Of a DNA stretch of 7,494 nt, positions 1 through 6,036 are shown piece by piece. Numbering within the stretch: the first letter of the stretch is position 1; each line of letters opens with the position of its first letter. The stretch comes from Microcaldota archaeon. Lineage in GTDB: Archaea > Micrarchaeota > Micrarchaeia > Burarchaeales > Burarchaeaceae. The notes beneath the pieces were generated by a model. The model made no database searches, was not told where the DNA came from, and worked only from the letters and a program-made list of their open reading frames with translations. The DNA lies in the NCBI GenBank assembly GCA_003660965.1, contig QMVF01000035.1:1-7494 (forward strand). Direction: 5' to 3'. A program made the translations under genes and the position numbers.

Positions 1-16
1 GTCTAAAGTAGGCTCG

Positions 17-961
17 ATGATGGCAGTTGTTGAATCAGGCCTGGTATGGCATAATGGAAAAATTATAGATTGGAAGGAGACAAAAGTTCACATCTCCACT
101 TGGAGTCTTCACTACTCAGTTGCAATGTTTGAGGGAATCAGGTGCTATGAGGGCCTGTGGAAGGGAAAGAGCAATGCACTTATATTCAGGCTGGGGGAGC
201 ATGTGGAGCGCTTTCTGAATTCTGCCAAAATTTACGAAATGCCCCTTGAGTACAGCGCAGAGCAGATTGAGAAGGCAATAGTTGAAATTGCAAAGAAGAA
301 CGAATTGAAGAACGGTTACATAAGGCCCTTGCTCTACTTTGGAAAATGGAAGAGCCCTGCGCCCACCAAGAGGCAGCTTTCAACTGATTTGACAATATTC
401 ACCTCAAAGATGAATGGAGCGAATTTGGAAAGCTGGAAGGAGGGGGGCGGAATAAGGTGCATGTTCTCCTCGTGGCGCAAGCCCCAACCAGACTCACTGC
501 CTGCAGATGCAAAATGCTCTGCGAATTATGCAACCTCTTATTTAGCTGCACTTGATGCTGAAAGTGCTGGCTATGATTATGCACTTCTGCTGGATCATAG
601 AGGGTTTGTGAGCGAAGGGCTTGCCTCCAACCTGTTTGCTGTTTTCAATGGAAAGCTCCTAACCCCGCCCACCAGCGCTTCGATTTTGAAGGGAATTACG
701 CGCGATTCAATTATGGAGCTGGCAAAGGGGCTTGGAATTCGTGCTGAGGAGCAGGATATTATGCCCAGCGAGCTGCTTAGGGCAGACGAGGTTTTCGTAA
801 CCGGCACTGCCAGCGGCGTGATGCCGGTAATTGAAATTGATAAGGTAAAGGTGGGAGAGGGAAGGGAAGGAGAGATCACTGGAAAGTTGAGGCAGGCTTA
901 TGGTGAAGTGGTAGTAGGAAAAAATGAAAAGTACAGGCAGTGGTTAACCCCCATATACTGA
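17..961 (+). CDS. ilvE: Branched-chain amino acid aminotransferase (PLP fold type IV)
   Basis: This cytoplasmic PLP enzyme swaps the amino group between glutamate and the 2-oxo acids of leucine, isoleucine and valine, the last step of their synthesis. The 314-residue product has the usual family length and spans the whole fold. Visible landmarks are the phosphate-binding arginine in FRLGEHVERF (Arg58), the Schiff-base lysine in AKCSANY (Lys166), the cofactor-binding glutamate in SEGLASNLF (Glu200) and the C-terminal VTGTASGVMPV loop (261-271). Residue roles are transferred from E. coli IlvE from memory. Two ATG codons stand in tandem at 17 and 20 with no clear Shine-Dalgarno, so the start is ambiguous by one residue. 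The promoter lies outside the window. The stop is 4 bp before the debranching enzyme, implying co-transcription. A D-amino acid aminotransferase or aminodeoxychorismate lyase of the same fold is possible, but the N-terminal WHNGKIIDW...HYSVAMFEGIR pattern favours IlvE. Confidence 0.93.
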   Translation: MMAVVESGLVWHNGKIIDWKETKVHISTWSLHYSVAMFEGIRCYEGLWKGKSNALIFRLGEHVERFLNSAKIYEMPLEYSAEQIEKAIVEIAKKNELKNGYIRPLLYFGKWKSPAPTKRQLSTDLTIFTSKMNGANLESWKEGGGIRCMFSSWRKPQPDSLPADAKCSANYATSYLAALDAESAGYDYALLLDHRGFVSEGLASNLFAVFNGKLLTPPTSASILKGITRDSIMELAKGLGIRAEEQDIMPSELLRADEVFVTGTASGVMPVIEIDKVKVGEGREGEITGKLRQAYGEVVVGKNEKYRQWLTPIY

Positions 962-965
962 TTAT

Positions 966-2873
966 ATGCGCTTCAAGAACCCTACATATGCGCGTGCGTG
1001 GGACAGAGAGTGGCTTTTATCAAATGGCCTGGGAGGCTATTCAGCCTCTACAATAGTTGGAGCGAATACAAGAAAATATCACGGACTGCTGGTGGCAGCT
1101 TCAAAGCCTCCGCACGGGAGAAGGCTTCTGGTAGCCAAGCTGGAGGAAAAGCTTACCACCCAGCAGGGGCAGTACCTGCTTTCAACCAACAAATACCCTG
1201 AAGGTAAAATTTACCCAACTGGCTACGAGTTTTTGAAAGAGTTCAGGCTCAATCCGCTTCCAACCTTTTATTTTGAAGCGGGCGGATGCAAGATTAAGAA
1301 GAAAATCTACATGATAAATGGTGCAAATGCAGCTGTGGTTAGATATTATTTGAAAAGCCAGGGAAAGGCAAGGCTTGAATTGGCTCCGCTTATAAATGAC
1401 AGGCCAATCCATTCGCTCACCGCGGGCGGACAGGCGGATTTGCCCCAATTTTCCCAGAAAGCATATGCTGATGGAACCTTTGTCCAGGGCCCGGTATGCG
1501 GAATATGCATAAAGTCGGATCAGTGCAGCTATAGGGCTGATGAGAAGTGGAATTACAATATGATCTATGACTGGGAAACTGAAGGAGGGGAGGCGGACAG
1601 GGAGCATCATTTCATGCCCGGCAGGTTTGAGTTTGAATTCCAAGGCTCTGCGAAATTCAACCTGCTGCTCAGCGATTCCGAGTATAAGTTTGTTGATTAC
1701 CACAGGAGGTACAAGCAGGAGAATGAGAGAATAGCAAATGTGGTTGATGAATTTTATTTGAACAACAGGCTAAAGCGGGACAGGTTTGCAGATCATCTTG
1801 CGCTTGCTGCTGACCAGTTTATAGTAAGGAATGAGGGGAATGAAGTAATGGCAGGCTATCCATGGTTCGGAGTGTGGGGACGGGATGCGATGATTGCGCT
1901 TCCTGGAATTGCCCTAGCAACTGGCAGGTTTGACGAGGCAAAAGCTATACCTTTGAATGCTGCAAAGAGCATGAAGGACGGGATGGTGGTGTGCTTTGTG
2001 GATGAGAAGGGAGAGCCCTCCTATACATCTGCAGATGCATCCCTCTGGTACGGACTTGCGGTTTACCGCTTCTTGCAGGCAACTAATGATGAAATGTTTG
2101 TAAGGGCGGAATTGTTCGGACCGCTTAAGAAGGCAATTGACGGCTATCTTTTTGGAAGTTTGGTTGATGTGAAGGTTGATGAGGATGGATTGCTCAAGTG
2201 CGGGCCTGGGCTTACGTGGATGGACACCAAAGTAACTCCGCGCGCTGGAAAGCCTGTTGAGCTGAATGCGCTTTGGTATAATGTACTCAAAATAGCCCAG
2301 CTGTTTGCGCTTAAATTCGGGGAGGAGAAGTATGGTGATGAGATGAAGAGAAAGGCTGAGAAGGTTAAGAAGTCATTTCAGCGCTTTTGGAATGAGACTG
2401 AGGAATGCCTTTATGATGTGCTGGATCCAGATGATTCAACTGTAAGGCCAAATCAAATCTTTGCAGTTTCCTTTCCCTCGCCCCTTTTGGATGCTGAGAA
2501 GGAAAAAATGGTTGTGGAGAAGGTTAGGAAAGAGCTGCTCACCCCGCTTGGCCTCAGAAGCATCTCCCCGCTTGATGCGCGCTACAGGAAAAAATATGCA
2601 GGGGCTTCGGAAGAGCGCGAGAAGAGCTATCAATGCGGAATGGTCTGGCCCTGGCTTATGGGTGCGTTTGTGGATGCCCATGTTAATACAGGAGGCAGAA
2701 ATGCATCCCTTCTGCTCAGCGGCTTCAGAAAGCATTTGAGAAAAGGCGGAGTTGGCACGATTTCCGAGATAATTGAGCCTGAAAGTTTAAGGCCAGTTGG
2801 CTGCATTGCGCAGGCCTGGAGCGTGGGCGAGATTCTGAGGGCTTATGTTAAGACCAATGAGGAGCGCGTTTAG
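966..2873 (+). CDS. Glycogen debranching enzyme (amylo-alpha-1,6-glucosidase, GH133 type)
   Basis: The product should remove alpha-1,6 branch points from glycogen or a similar alpha-glucan in the cytoplasm. The 635-residue protein has the two-domain order of the family. An N-terminal beta-rich domain carries SNGLGGYSASTIVGANTRKYHG (starting at residue 19) and PPHGRRLLVAKLEE. A C-terminal (alpha/alpha)6 catalytic domain runs from about residue 275: GYPWFGVWGRDAMIALPG (297-314), the acidic TWMD (417-420), TPRAGKPVELNALWYN (424-439), QCGMVWPW (556-563), then EIIEPE (601-606) and AQAWSVGEILR (615-625). Asp307, Asp420 and Glu604 are candidate active-site acids; I cannot assign their exact roles. 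From memory, many relatives read FGDWGRDT where this one has FGVWGRDA. Length is slightly short for the family but both ends look intact. The ATG is 4 bp after ilvE with no obvious ribosome-binding site, consistent with coupling to the upstream gene. Confidence in the family is high; substrate is inferred. Confidence 0.93.
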   Translation: MRFKNPTYARAWDREWLLSNGLGGYSASTIVGANTRKYHGLLVAASKPPHGRRLLVAKLEEKLTTQQGQYLLSTNKYPEGKIYPTGYEFLKEFRLNPLPTFYFEAGGCKIKKKIYMINGANAAVVRYYLKSQGKARLELAPLINDRPIHSLTAGGQADLPQFSQKAYADGTFVQGPVCGICIKSDQCSYRADEKWNYNMIYDWETEGGEADREHHFMPGRFEFEFQGSAKFNLLLSDSEYKFVDYHRRYKQENERIANVVDEFYLNNRLKRDRFADHLALAADQFIVRNEGNEVMAGYPWFGVWGRDAMIALPGIALATGRFDEAKAIPLNAAKSMKDGMVVCFVDEKGEPSYTSADASLWYGLAVYRFLQATNDEMFVRAELFGPLKKAIDGYLFGSLVDVKVDEDGLLKCGPGLTWMDTKVTPRAGKPVELNALWYNVLKIAQLFALKFGEEKYGDEMKRKAEKVKKSFQRFWNETEECLYDVLDPDDSTVRPNQIFAVSFPSPLLDAEKEKMVVEKVRKELLTPLGLRSISPLDARYRKKYAGASEEREKSYQCGMVWPWLMGAFVDAHVNTGGRNASLLLSGFRKHLRKGGVGTISEIIEPESLRPVGCIAQAWSVGEILRAYVKTNEERV

Positions 2874-2887
2874 AAACTGCTTAGGTA

Positions 2888-2915
2888 TCGCATAGAATGT
2901 CAAGTATGTATGCGA
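2888..2915 (+). other. Hairpin shortly after the debranching-enzyme stop
   Basis: TCGCATA at 2888-2894 is perfectly complementary to TATGCGA at 2909-2915, giving a 7-bp stem with a 14-nt loop. It begins 14 nt after the stop codon and is followed directly by the self-complementary AGCAGCTGCT (2915-2924). No T-tract follows, so it does not look like a standard terminator; it might stabilise a 3' end. It could also be chance. Confidence 0.3.
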
Positions 2916-3125
2916 GCAGCTGCTGCAAGTTTGGATCTTGTGAAATGGATTCATCGTGTAGTATTGACGAAAGCCTAATGACAAACCAAGATCTTCATAT
3001 ACTACTCTATAACAGCCCTCTCTATCAGCTGGCTTAATATACCATTTGGGCTTAGCGGAGAGCTTGTCTGGTGGAAGGAACCGGCGTTGCCTGACAGGTA
3101 GGGCAGATGCATCAGATGATTTGCC

Positions 3126-3130
3126 TTTTT
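3126..3130 (+). terminator. T-tract, possible terminator of the ilvE-debranching enzyme transcript
   Basis: Archaeal RNA polymerase commonly terminates at short runs of T on the non-template strand. TTTTT at 3126-3130 is the longest T run on the plus strand between the debranching-enzyme stop and the pth2 stop, and it sits just before pth2. It is only five bases long and 250 nt downstream of the gene, so the call is weak. Confidence 0.22.
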
Positions 3131-3144
3131 GAAGCTTAAATAAG

Positions 3145-3498
3145 TTACAGAAGTCTAAGATGCCCCGTAAGCCCATCCACTTTAGCTTCATCTAATGGAC
3201 CTACTACGAGTGCGGTTAGAGTGCCTGGCTCAACCTGCGTTAAGCCCGCATCATGGATGAGGGCGCAGGGTATGCCCATCTGCCTTGCCCTATCATAAAG
3301 TTCAATGAGCTCCTTCTCATCTTTCACCTTCACCACAATTTTCTTCTGCCCCTTTTTCTCCCACTCGCTCACTGCTTCTTCATCGTAAACTTTAGCTCGC
3401 TTATAGCCTTCAAGTGAAGCATGGGCTACGTGTGCACTCAATTTGCCTTTACCAAGTTTCAAATCAGCCCGTACAACTATAACCTGCTTGAAACTCAT
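3145..3498 (-). CDS. pth2: Peptidyl-tRNA hydrolase, archaeal/eukaryotic type (Pth2)
   Basis: The enzyme cleaves the ester bond of peptidyl-tRNAs that drop off ribosomes, recycling tRNA in the cytoplasm. The 117-residue product matches the usual length of about 115-120. It shows the family pattern in order: MSFKQVIVVRADLKLGKGKL (1-20), VAHASLEGYKRA, a KKIVVKVKDEKELIELY strand-helix, then IHDAGLTQVEPGT (81-93) and the C-terminal TGHLRLL. Lys17 or Lys19, Asp83 and Thr87 correspond to the catalytic Lys-Asp-Thr set described for Sulfolobus Pth2 (alignment from memory). Position 23 is His in SAHVAHA, where relatives usually have Gln in AAQ. The frame stays open upstream to an ATG at 3645, but the ATG at 3498 is chosen because the conserved N-terminus begins there and the extension would lie inside nurA. 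It diverges from nurA with a 51-bp gap and converges on the debranching enzyme gene. Confidence 0.95.
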   Translation of the reverse strand: MSFKQVIVVRADLKLGKGKLSAHVAHASLEGYKRAKVYDEEAVSEWEKKGQKKIVVKVKDEKELIELYDRARQMGIPCALIHDAGLTQVEPGTLTALVVGPLDEAKVDGLTGHLRLL

Positions 3499-3518
3499 GC
3501 GAATCTCACTCTCTTCGG

Positions 3519-3526
3519 TTTTTAAT
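3519..3526 (+). promoter_or_regulatory. TATA-like box for nurA
   Basis: TTTTTAAT is centred about 27 nt upstream of the nurA ATG at 3550, the spacing expected for an archaeal TATA box when transcription starts at or next to the start codon. No Shine-Dalgarno precedes the ATG, which agrees with a leaderless mRNA. There is no clear purine-rich BRE upstream; the flank is pyrimidine-rich. Confidence 0.4.
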
Positions 3527-3539
3527 GCTTTGCGCGAAC

Positions 3540-3546
3540 TTATAAT
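3540..3546 (-). promoter_or_regulatory. TATA-like box for pth2
   Basis: Read on the minus strand, ATTATAA lies about 45 nt upstream of the pth2 ATG. With the usual spacing of about 26 nt from TATA centre to transcription start, the mRNA would begin near 3517 and carry a leader of about 18 nt that includes a weak purine-rich GAGTGAG. The box ends 4 nt before the nurA start codon on the other strand, so the two promoters are interleaved. Confidence 0.4.
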
Positions 3547-3549
3547 CTT

Positions 3550-4593
3550 ATGCAGGGCGCGATGGATGAAATAGCTGAGAGCATACGCGGCATTGAGGCT
3601 GAGAGAAAGAGGCTTGCAGCCGGGCTGCGCTCGAGCAGAGCACACTATAAGCAGGCGCTTGAAAAGGAACTGATTTACGCGGTGAAAGAGCAGATTCCAG
3701 AAGGCGGAGTTTGTGCTGTGGATGGCGGGCTGCTAGCGCAAGAATTTTATGGCTTTGACCTTCTGCTAGGCCGAGCTGTGGCAGTTAATTTTGTTTATGA
3801 ACATGGCAAGCTGAGCAGATACGAATATCATCCATCAAGTTCACCAGAGCCTGAGGCAAATGCGCTTGGCGGGCTGGATTTGCGCGAGTTTGCATGGCAC
3901 CAGTCATTGTTCAGGCTTGAGCAGGAGCTGGGGGTTGCGTGCGAGGCTCTTGAAAAATTCAAACCAAGCTATCTGCTCCTTGATGGTTCAGTTGCACCGC
4001 AGATATCAGACAAGCCGAGCAGTACGAGTGAATTAAGAGAGCATTACGATAAAGTCATAGCCAGTTACAAAAGATTGTACGAGCTTGCACAAAGCAACAA
4101 GTGCGCATTAGCAGGCGTGATTAAAGATAGCAGGGGAAAGCGGTTTATTGAAATCGTGGGCAAGGGCAATTCAGATATGGAGGGGCTGCAGAGCACTACA
4201 GATACTTCGTTTTTGCATCATTTGCTTCAGGAGCGCGAGCGCACCTTTGCCTTCCATTATGTGTCAGCTCCAAAAAACGATCCGGTGCTCAATGATTTGG
4301 GTGAATGGGCTGGCAGGGTTTTGGCATTCTACTTGAGGCCTACTGAAGGAGACAGGCCGCTTAGAGTTGAGTTCGTAGAGGGCACGGCTGATCATGAGAA
4401 AATTGCAGAGGTCATAAGCTGGCTGAGCAGAATCAATGCGCGCTATTCATACCCTGCAGTGCTGATTGAAGCTGATATGCGTGCGGCACTCGACAAGCGC
4501 GAGCTCGATCGAGCCTACAGCAGGCTGTTCCTTAAGGCAGGCGGGGAGCAGAGAATTCTGAAGTTGAGAAGGGATGAGCGGCCTTTTAGGTAA
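3550..4593 (+). CDS. nurA: NurA 5'-3' nuclease of DNA-end resection
   Basis: NurA is a Mn-dependent nuclease that works as a dimer on the HerA hexamer and helps Mre11-Rad50 make 3' single-stranded tails for recombination. The 347-residue product has the family signatures: an N-terminal charged helix (to about residue 48), the metal-binding motif AVDGG (Asp58), a second acidic motif YLLLDGS (Asp145), AGVIKDSRGKRF (188-199) and a C-terminal YPAVLIEADMRAALDK (301-316). Some characterised NurA proteins have a functional histidine near the last motif; the position I align reads Asp309, but this alignment is from memory. Length fits the family. The ATG at 3550 suits the TATA spacing for a leaderless mRNA; an in-frame ATG at 3562 (MDEIAES) is an alternative start. 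It diverges from pth2. Its partner herA begins 1.44 kb downstream on the same strand, behind an unrelated surface-protein gene. Confidence 0.9.
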   Translation: MQGAMDEIAESIRGIEAERKRLAAGLRSSRAHYKQALEKELIYAVKEQIPEGGVCAVDGGLLAQEFYGFDLLLGRAVAVNFVYEHGKLSRYEYHPSSSPEPEANALGGLDLREFAWHQSLFRLEQELGVACEALEKFKPSYLLLDGSVAPQISDKPSSTSELREHYDKVIASYKRLYELAQSNKCALAGVIKDSRGKRFIEIVGKGNSDMEGLQSTTDTSFLHHLLQERERTFAFHYVSAPKNDPVLNDLGEWAGRVLAFYLRPTEGDRPLRVEFVEGTADHEKIAEVISWLSRINARYSYPAVLIEADMRAALDKRELDRAYSRLFLKAGGEQRILKLRRDERPFR

Positions 4594-4601
4594 AAGAAGA
4601 A

Positions 4602-4609
4602 TTTAAAAG
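4602..4609 (+). promoter_or_regulatory. TATA-like box for the beta-helix protein gene
   Basis: TTTAAAAG follows a purine-rich stretch (AAAAGAAGAA, 4592-4601) that could act as a BRE. A transcription start about 26 nt downstream of the box centre falls near 4631, which leaves out the ATG at 4625 and gives a leader of about 21 nt before the ATG at 4652. This supports separate transcription from nurA, whose stop is only 8 nt upstream of the box. Confidence 0.45.
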
Positions 4610-4641
4610 GCATAAACGGCATATATGTTAACTAGTTCTAT

Positions 4642-4646
4642 GGGTG
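4642..4646 (+). promoter_or_regulatory. Shine-Dalgarno GGGTG that decides the start at 4652
   Basis: GGGTG matches the archaeal anti-Shine-Dalgarno (GGTG core) and lies 5 nt before the ATG at 4652. Neither earlier in-frame ATG (4625, 4640) has such a site. The signal peptide also begins exactly at 4652, so two independent signals agree. Confidence 0.5.
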
Positions 4647-4651
4647 TATTT

Positions 4652-4966
4652 ATGAAGAATTGCTTTGCTTTAGTTCTGGCGTTAGTGTATTTGATCGTGC
4701 TTTCGGGAGTTGCTCTAGCACTTCCCTATGGACCGACAGATCCTGCTCCTGCTGATCCTCCCAAACCACCCGGACCGGCTGGCCCGGGCCCCGCCGGACC
4801 CGCTGCCTGCGGTGAGATTATAACTGAAAGCACGGTTCTTACTGAAGATCTGCACTGCCCATACCATGGCCTGCACATTGGTGCTGATGAAATAATGCTG
4901 GATTGCGATGGCTATGCAATCTATGGCCCTTCACTGGGGCTTTCGGATGTTGGCCTATTGGAATAA
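4652..4966 (+). CDS. Secreted beta-helix protein, N-terminal part (signal peptide, Pro/Gly linker); frame broken
   Basis: This is the front of an exported surface protein whose remainder continues in another frame to 5979. From the ATG at 4652 the first 23 residues form a clear signal peptide: MKNC, a hydrophobic core FALVLALVYLIVLSGV, and ALA before the likely cleavage. A linker of about 29 residues rich in Pro, Gly and Ala follows (4721-4807, with PGPAGPGPAGPA), then CGEIITESTVLTEDLHC and GADEIMLDCDGYAIYG. The latter is the typical N-terminal cap and first coil of archaeal parallel beta-helix proteins. After GYAIYG (ending 4927) the frame yields GLSDVGLLE and stops at 4964-4966, which is not family-like. 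One inserted base between about 4928 and 4957 would join it to the downstream part, giving about 442 residues. Starts at 4625 and 4640 are possible but lack a ribosome-binding site. Confidence 0.75.
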   Translation: MKNCFALVLALVYLIVLSGVALALPYGPTDPAPADPPKPPGPAGPGPAGPAACGEIITESTVLTEDLHCPYHGLHIGADEIMLDCDGYAIYGPSLGLSDVGLLE

Positions 4967-5979
4967 ACCTCACGGGAAGAAATTCAGTAGTAGTTCAGAA
5001 CTGTAAGGTTGAGGGCTTTGGTACGAACATCTATTTGTACAATTCTACAATGAATATGCTGCTTCAAAATGAGGTGAGCAGAGGAGTTTTCGGTATTTAC
5101 TTGGATGGGAGCTCGTATAATACTCTTTTCAATAACACGGCAAATTACAATAATTTCACCGGGGTGGAGTTGTATTCGGGAAGCGAGTACAATACTGTGA
5201 AGTATTGTGAGGCAAGCCATACGAGCACGGTTGATGTCTGGGTTGCCGGTTCTGGTTTTGAAGTGAGCAACAGTAATTACAACTATTTGGGGGACAATAA
5301 TGCAAGTTATAATCGAATGGACTGCTTTAATTTGAAGAGCTCGGGGCATAATTATTTGGAAAATAATTTAGCCTATAATTGCACAACTGGCTTTGAACTC
5401 AGATTAGCTTTGCACAATACATTGCTGGGGAATAATGCTACTCACAATGTGAATGGAATGTCTTTGGTTGCGGCTTACAATAAGGTAGAGAATAATGAGA
5501 TTGAATGGAATGACGAGCATGGAATTAAGATGAAGGTAACTGACAATAATGTGATAGCCAATAATACGATTCTTGGAAATCAGATTGGAATTGGGATTTC
5601 TGAGGAGTTTGCAACTAATAACCATAACGCTATTGGCCAGAATACCTTAATGCAGAATGCATATGGGCTGCTGTTAAAGGGCGAGTGGATGCAGAATGAG
5701 GTGTTTGAGAATACATTCGTCGATAATACGGAGTATGGTGCATATCTTGTTAAGAGCTCGGGGCTGGAGCCTACTTTGAATAGCTTCTGGATGAACGTAT
5801 TCATTGCTCAACCAATGCACACGGCGTATGAAGGCGAGAATGTGACTATGAACCGCTGGGACCTTGGCTATAATTACAGCGGAAATTACTGGAGTGACTT
5901 TGAGCTCAACCCGGGCTATCCGAATCATTATGAAATTCATGGGCCTGGGGATGGAATCGACAATTATCCAGTTAGTTGA
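4903..5979 (+). CDS. NosD-like right-handed beta-helix protein, main repeat part; lacks its own plausible start
   Basis: This is the body of the exported protein begun at 4652. Family-like sequence starts near IGINLTGRNSVVVQNC (from 4957). The frame is closed upstream by a stop at 4888-4890, and its only nearby start is a TTG at 4903 within the first coil, so it is best read as the shifted continuation. About twelve degenerate coils of 21-30 residues follow, each built like YNTLFNNTANYNN, HNYLENNLAYN or HNTLLGNNATHNVNGMSL, the PbH1 pattern in which stacked asparagines form a ladder. The end has the cap NYSGNYWSDF and GPGDGIDNYP typical of NosD-like and archaeal surface proteins. There is no C-terminal membrane anchor. 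Ten N-X-S/T sequons (such as NLT, NST, NFT, NCT, NYS) suggest N-glycosylation outside the cell. Such folds often bind or cleave polysaccharide, but I see no diagnostic catalytic set. A role in copper handling like NosD is not supported. Confidence 0.8.
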   Translation: MRWLCNLWPFTGAFGCWPIGINLTGRNSVVVQNCKVEGFGTNIYLYNSTMNMLLQNEVSRGVFGIYLDGSSYNTLFNNTANYNNFTGVELYSGSEYNTVKYCEASHTSTVDVWVAGSGFEVSNSNYNYLGDNNASYNRMDCFNLKSSGHNYLENNLAYNCTTGFELRLALHNTLLGNNATHNVNGMSLVAAYNKVENNEIEWNDEHGIKMKVTDNNVIANNTILGNQIGIGISEEFATNNHNAIGQNTLMQNAYGLLLKGEWMQNEVFENTFVDNTEYGAYLVKSSGLEPTLNSFWMNVFIAQPMHTAYEGENVTMNRWDLGYNYSGNYWSDFELNPGYPNHYEIHGPGDGIDNYPVS

Positions 5980-6001
5980 AGTCACCCGCATCCCACCCCA
6001 G

Positions 6002-6010
6002 TCTTCTTTT
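6002..6010 (+). terminator. Pyrimidine/T-rich tract after the beta-helix gene
   Basis: TCTTCTTTT begins 22 nt after the stop of the beta-helix protein and could end its transcript in archaeal fashion. It runs into the TATA-like box of herA, so terminator and promoter would share bases. The call rests on T-richness alone. Confidence 0.28.
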
Positions 6011-6015
6011 ATTAA
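6007..6015 (+). promoter_or_regulatory. TATA-like box for herA
   Basis: TTTTATTAA is centred 26 nt upstream of the herA ATG at 6037, the spacing that places the transcription start on the start codon. The purine run AGGGG (6031-6035) ends only one base before the ATG, too close to work as a Shine-Dalgarno, which again favours a leaderless mRNA. The spacing is nearly the same as at nurA. Confidence 0.42.
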
Positions 6016-6036
6016 GCTAACTCGAGAATTAGGGGC

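Larger units (their letters stand above)
2874..3144. other. Convergent intergenic gap with an unrecognised minus-strand open frame
   Basis: This 271-bp gap separates the stop of the debranching enzyme from the stop of the convergent pth2 gene. I see no tRNA, rRNA, SRP RNA or RNase P RNA landmarks in it. One minus-strand frame is open across the whole gap, as part of a 134-codon frame from an ATG at 3191 (inside pth2) to a stop at 2787-2789 (inside the debranching gene). The part in the gap reads like a plausible protein, with segments such as KPKWYIKPADREG and VVYEDLGLSLGFRQYY and one CxxC (TCSSC), but I recognise no family. About 90 open codons by chance is uncommon but not rare when six frames are considered. 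It could be a small gene, a decayed gene or chance, so I do not call it a CDS. Confidence 0.35.

Noticed and set aside
1182..1703. A 173-codon open frame on the minus strand
   Set aside because: It lies wholly opposite the well-conserved debranching enzyme, has no family resemblance and no promoter; it is an antisense shadow.
2874..3144. A structured RNA gene (tRNA, SRP RNA, RNase P RNA or C/D box sRNA) in the convergent gap
   Set aside because: There is no T-loop GTTCRA-type sequence or SRP helix 8 pattern, and the nearest C-box-like string (CAGATGA near 3114) does not match RTGATGA.
3499..3645. N-terminal extension of pth2 to an ATG at 3645
   Set aside because: The conserved Pth2 N-terminus begins at 3498, and the extension would overlap the start of nurA and both candidate promoters.
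4625..4651. Upstream start of the beta-helix protein at 4625
   Set aside because: It would add nine residues before a complete signal peptide, lacks a ribosome-binding site, and lies before the transcription start predicted from the TATA-like box.
4936..4942. Programmed -1 ribosomal slippage at GGGG followed by CTT
   Set aside because: A P-site GGG codon could re-pair after a -1 slip, but the A-site CTT would not, and I see no downstream stimulating structure. A sequence error or simple mutation explains the break more easily.
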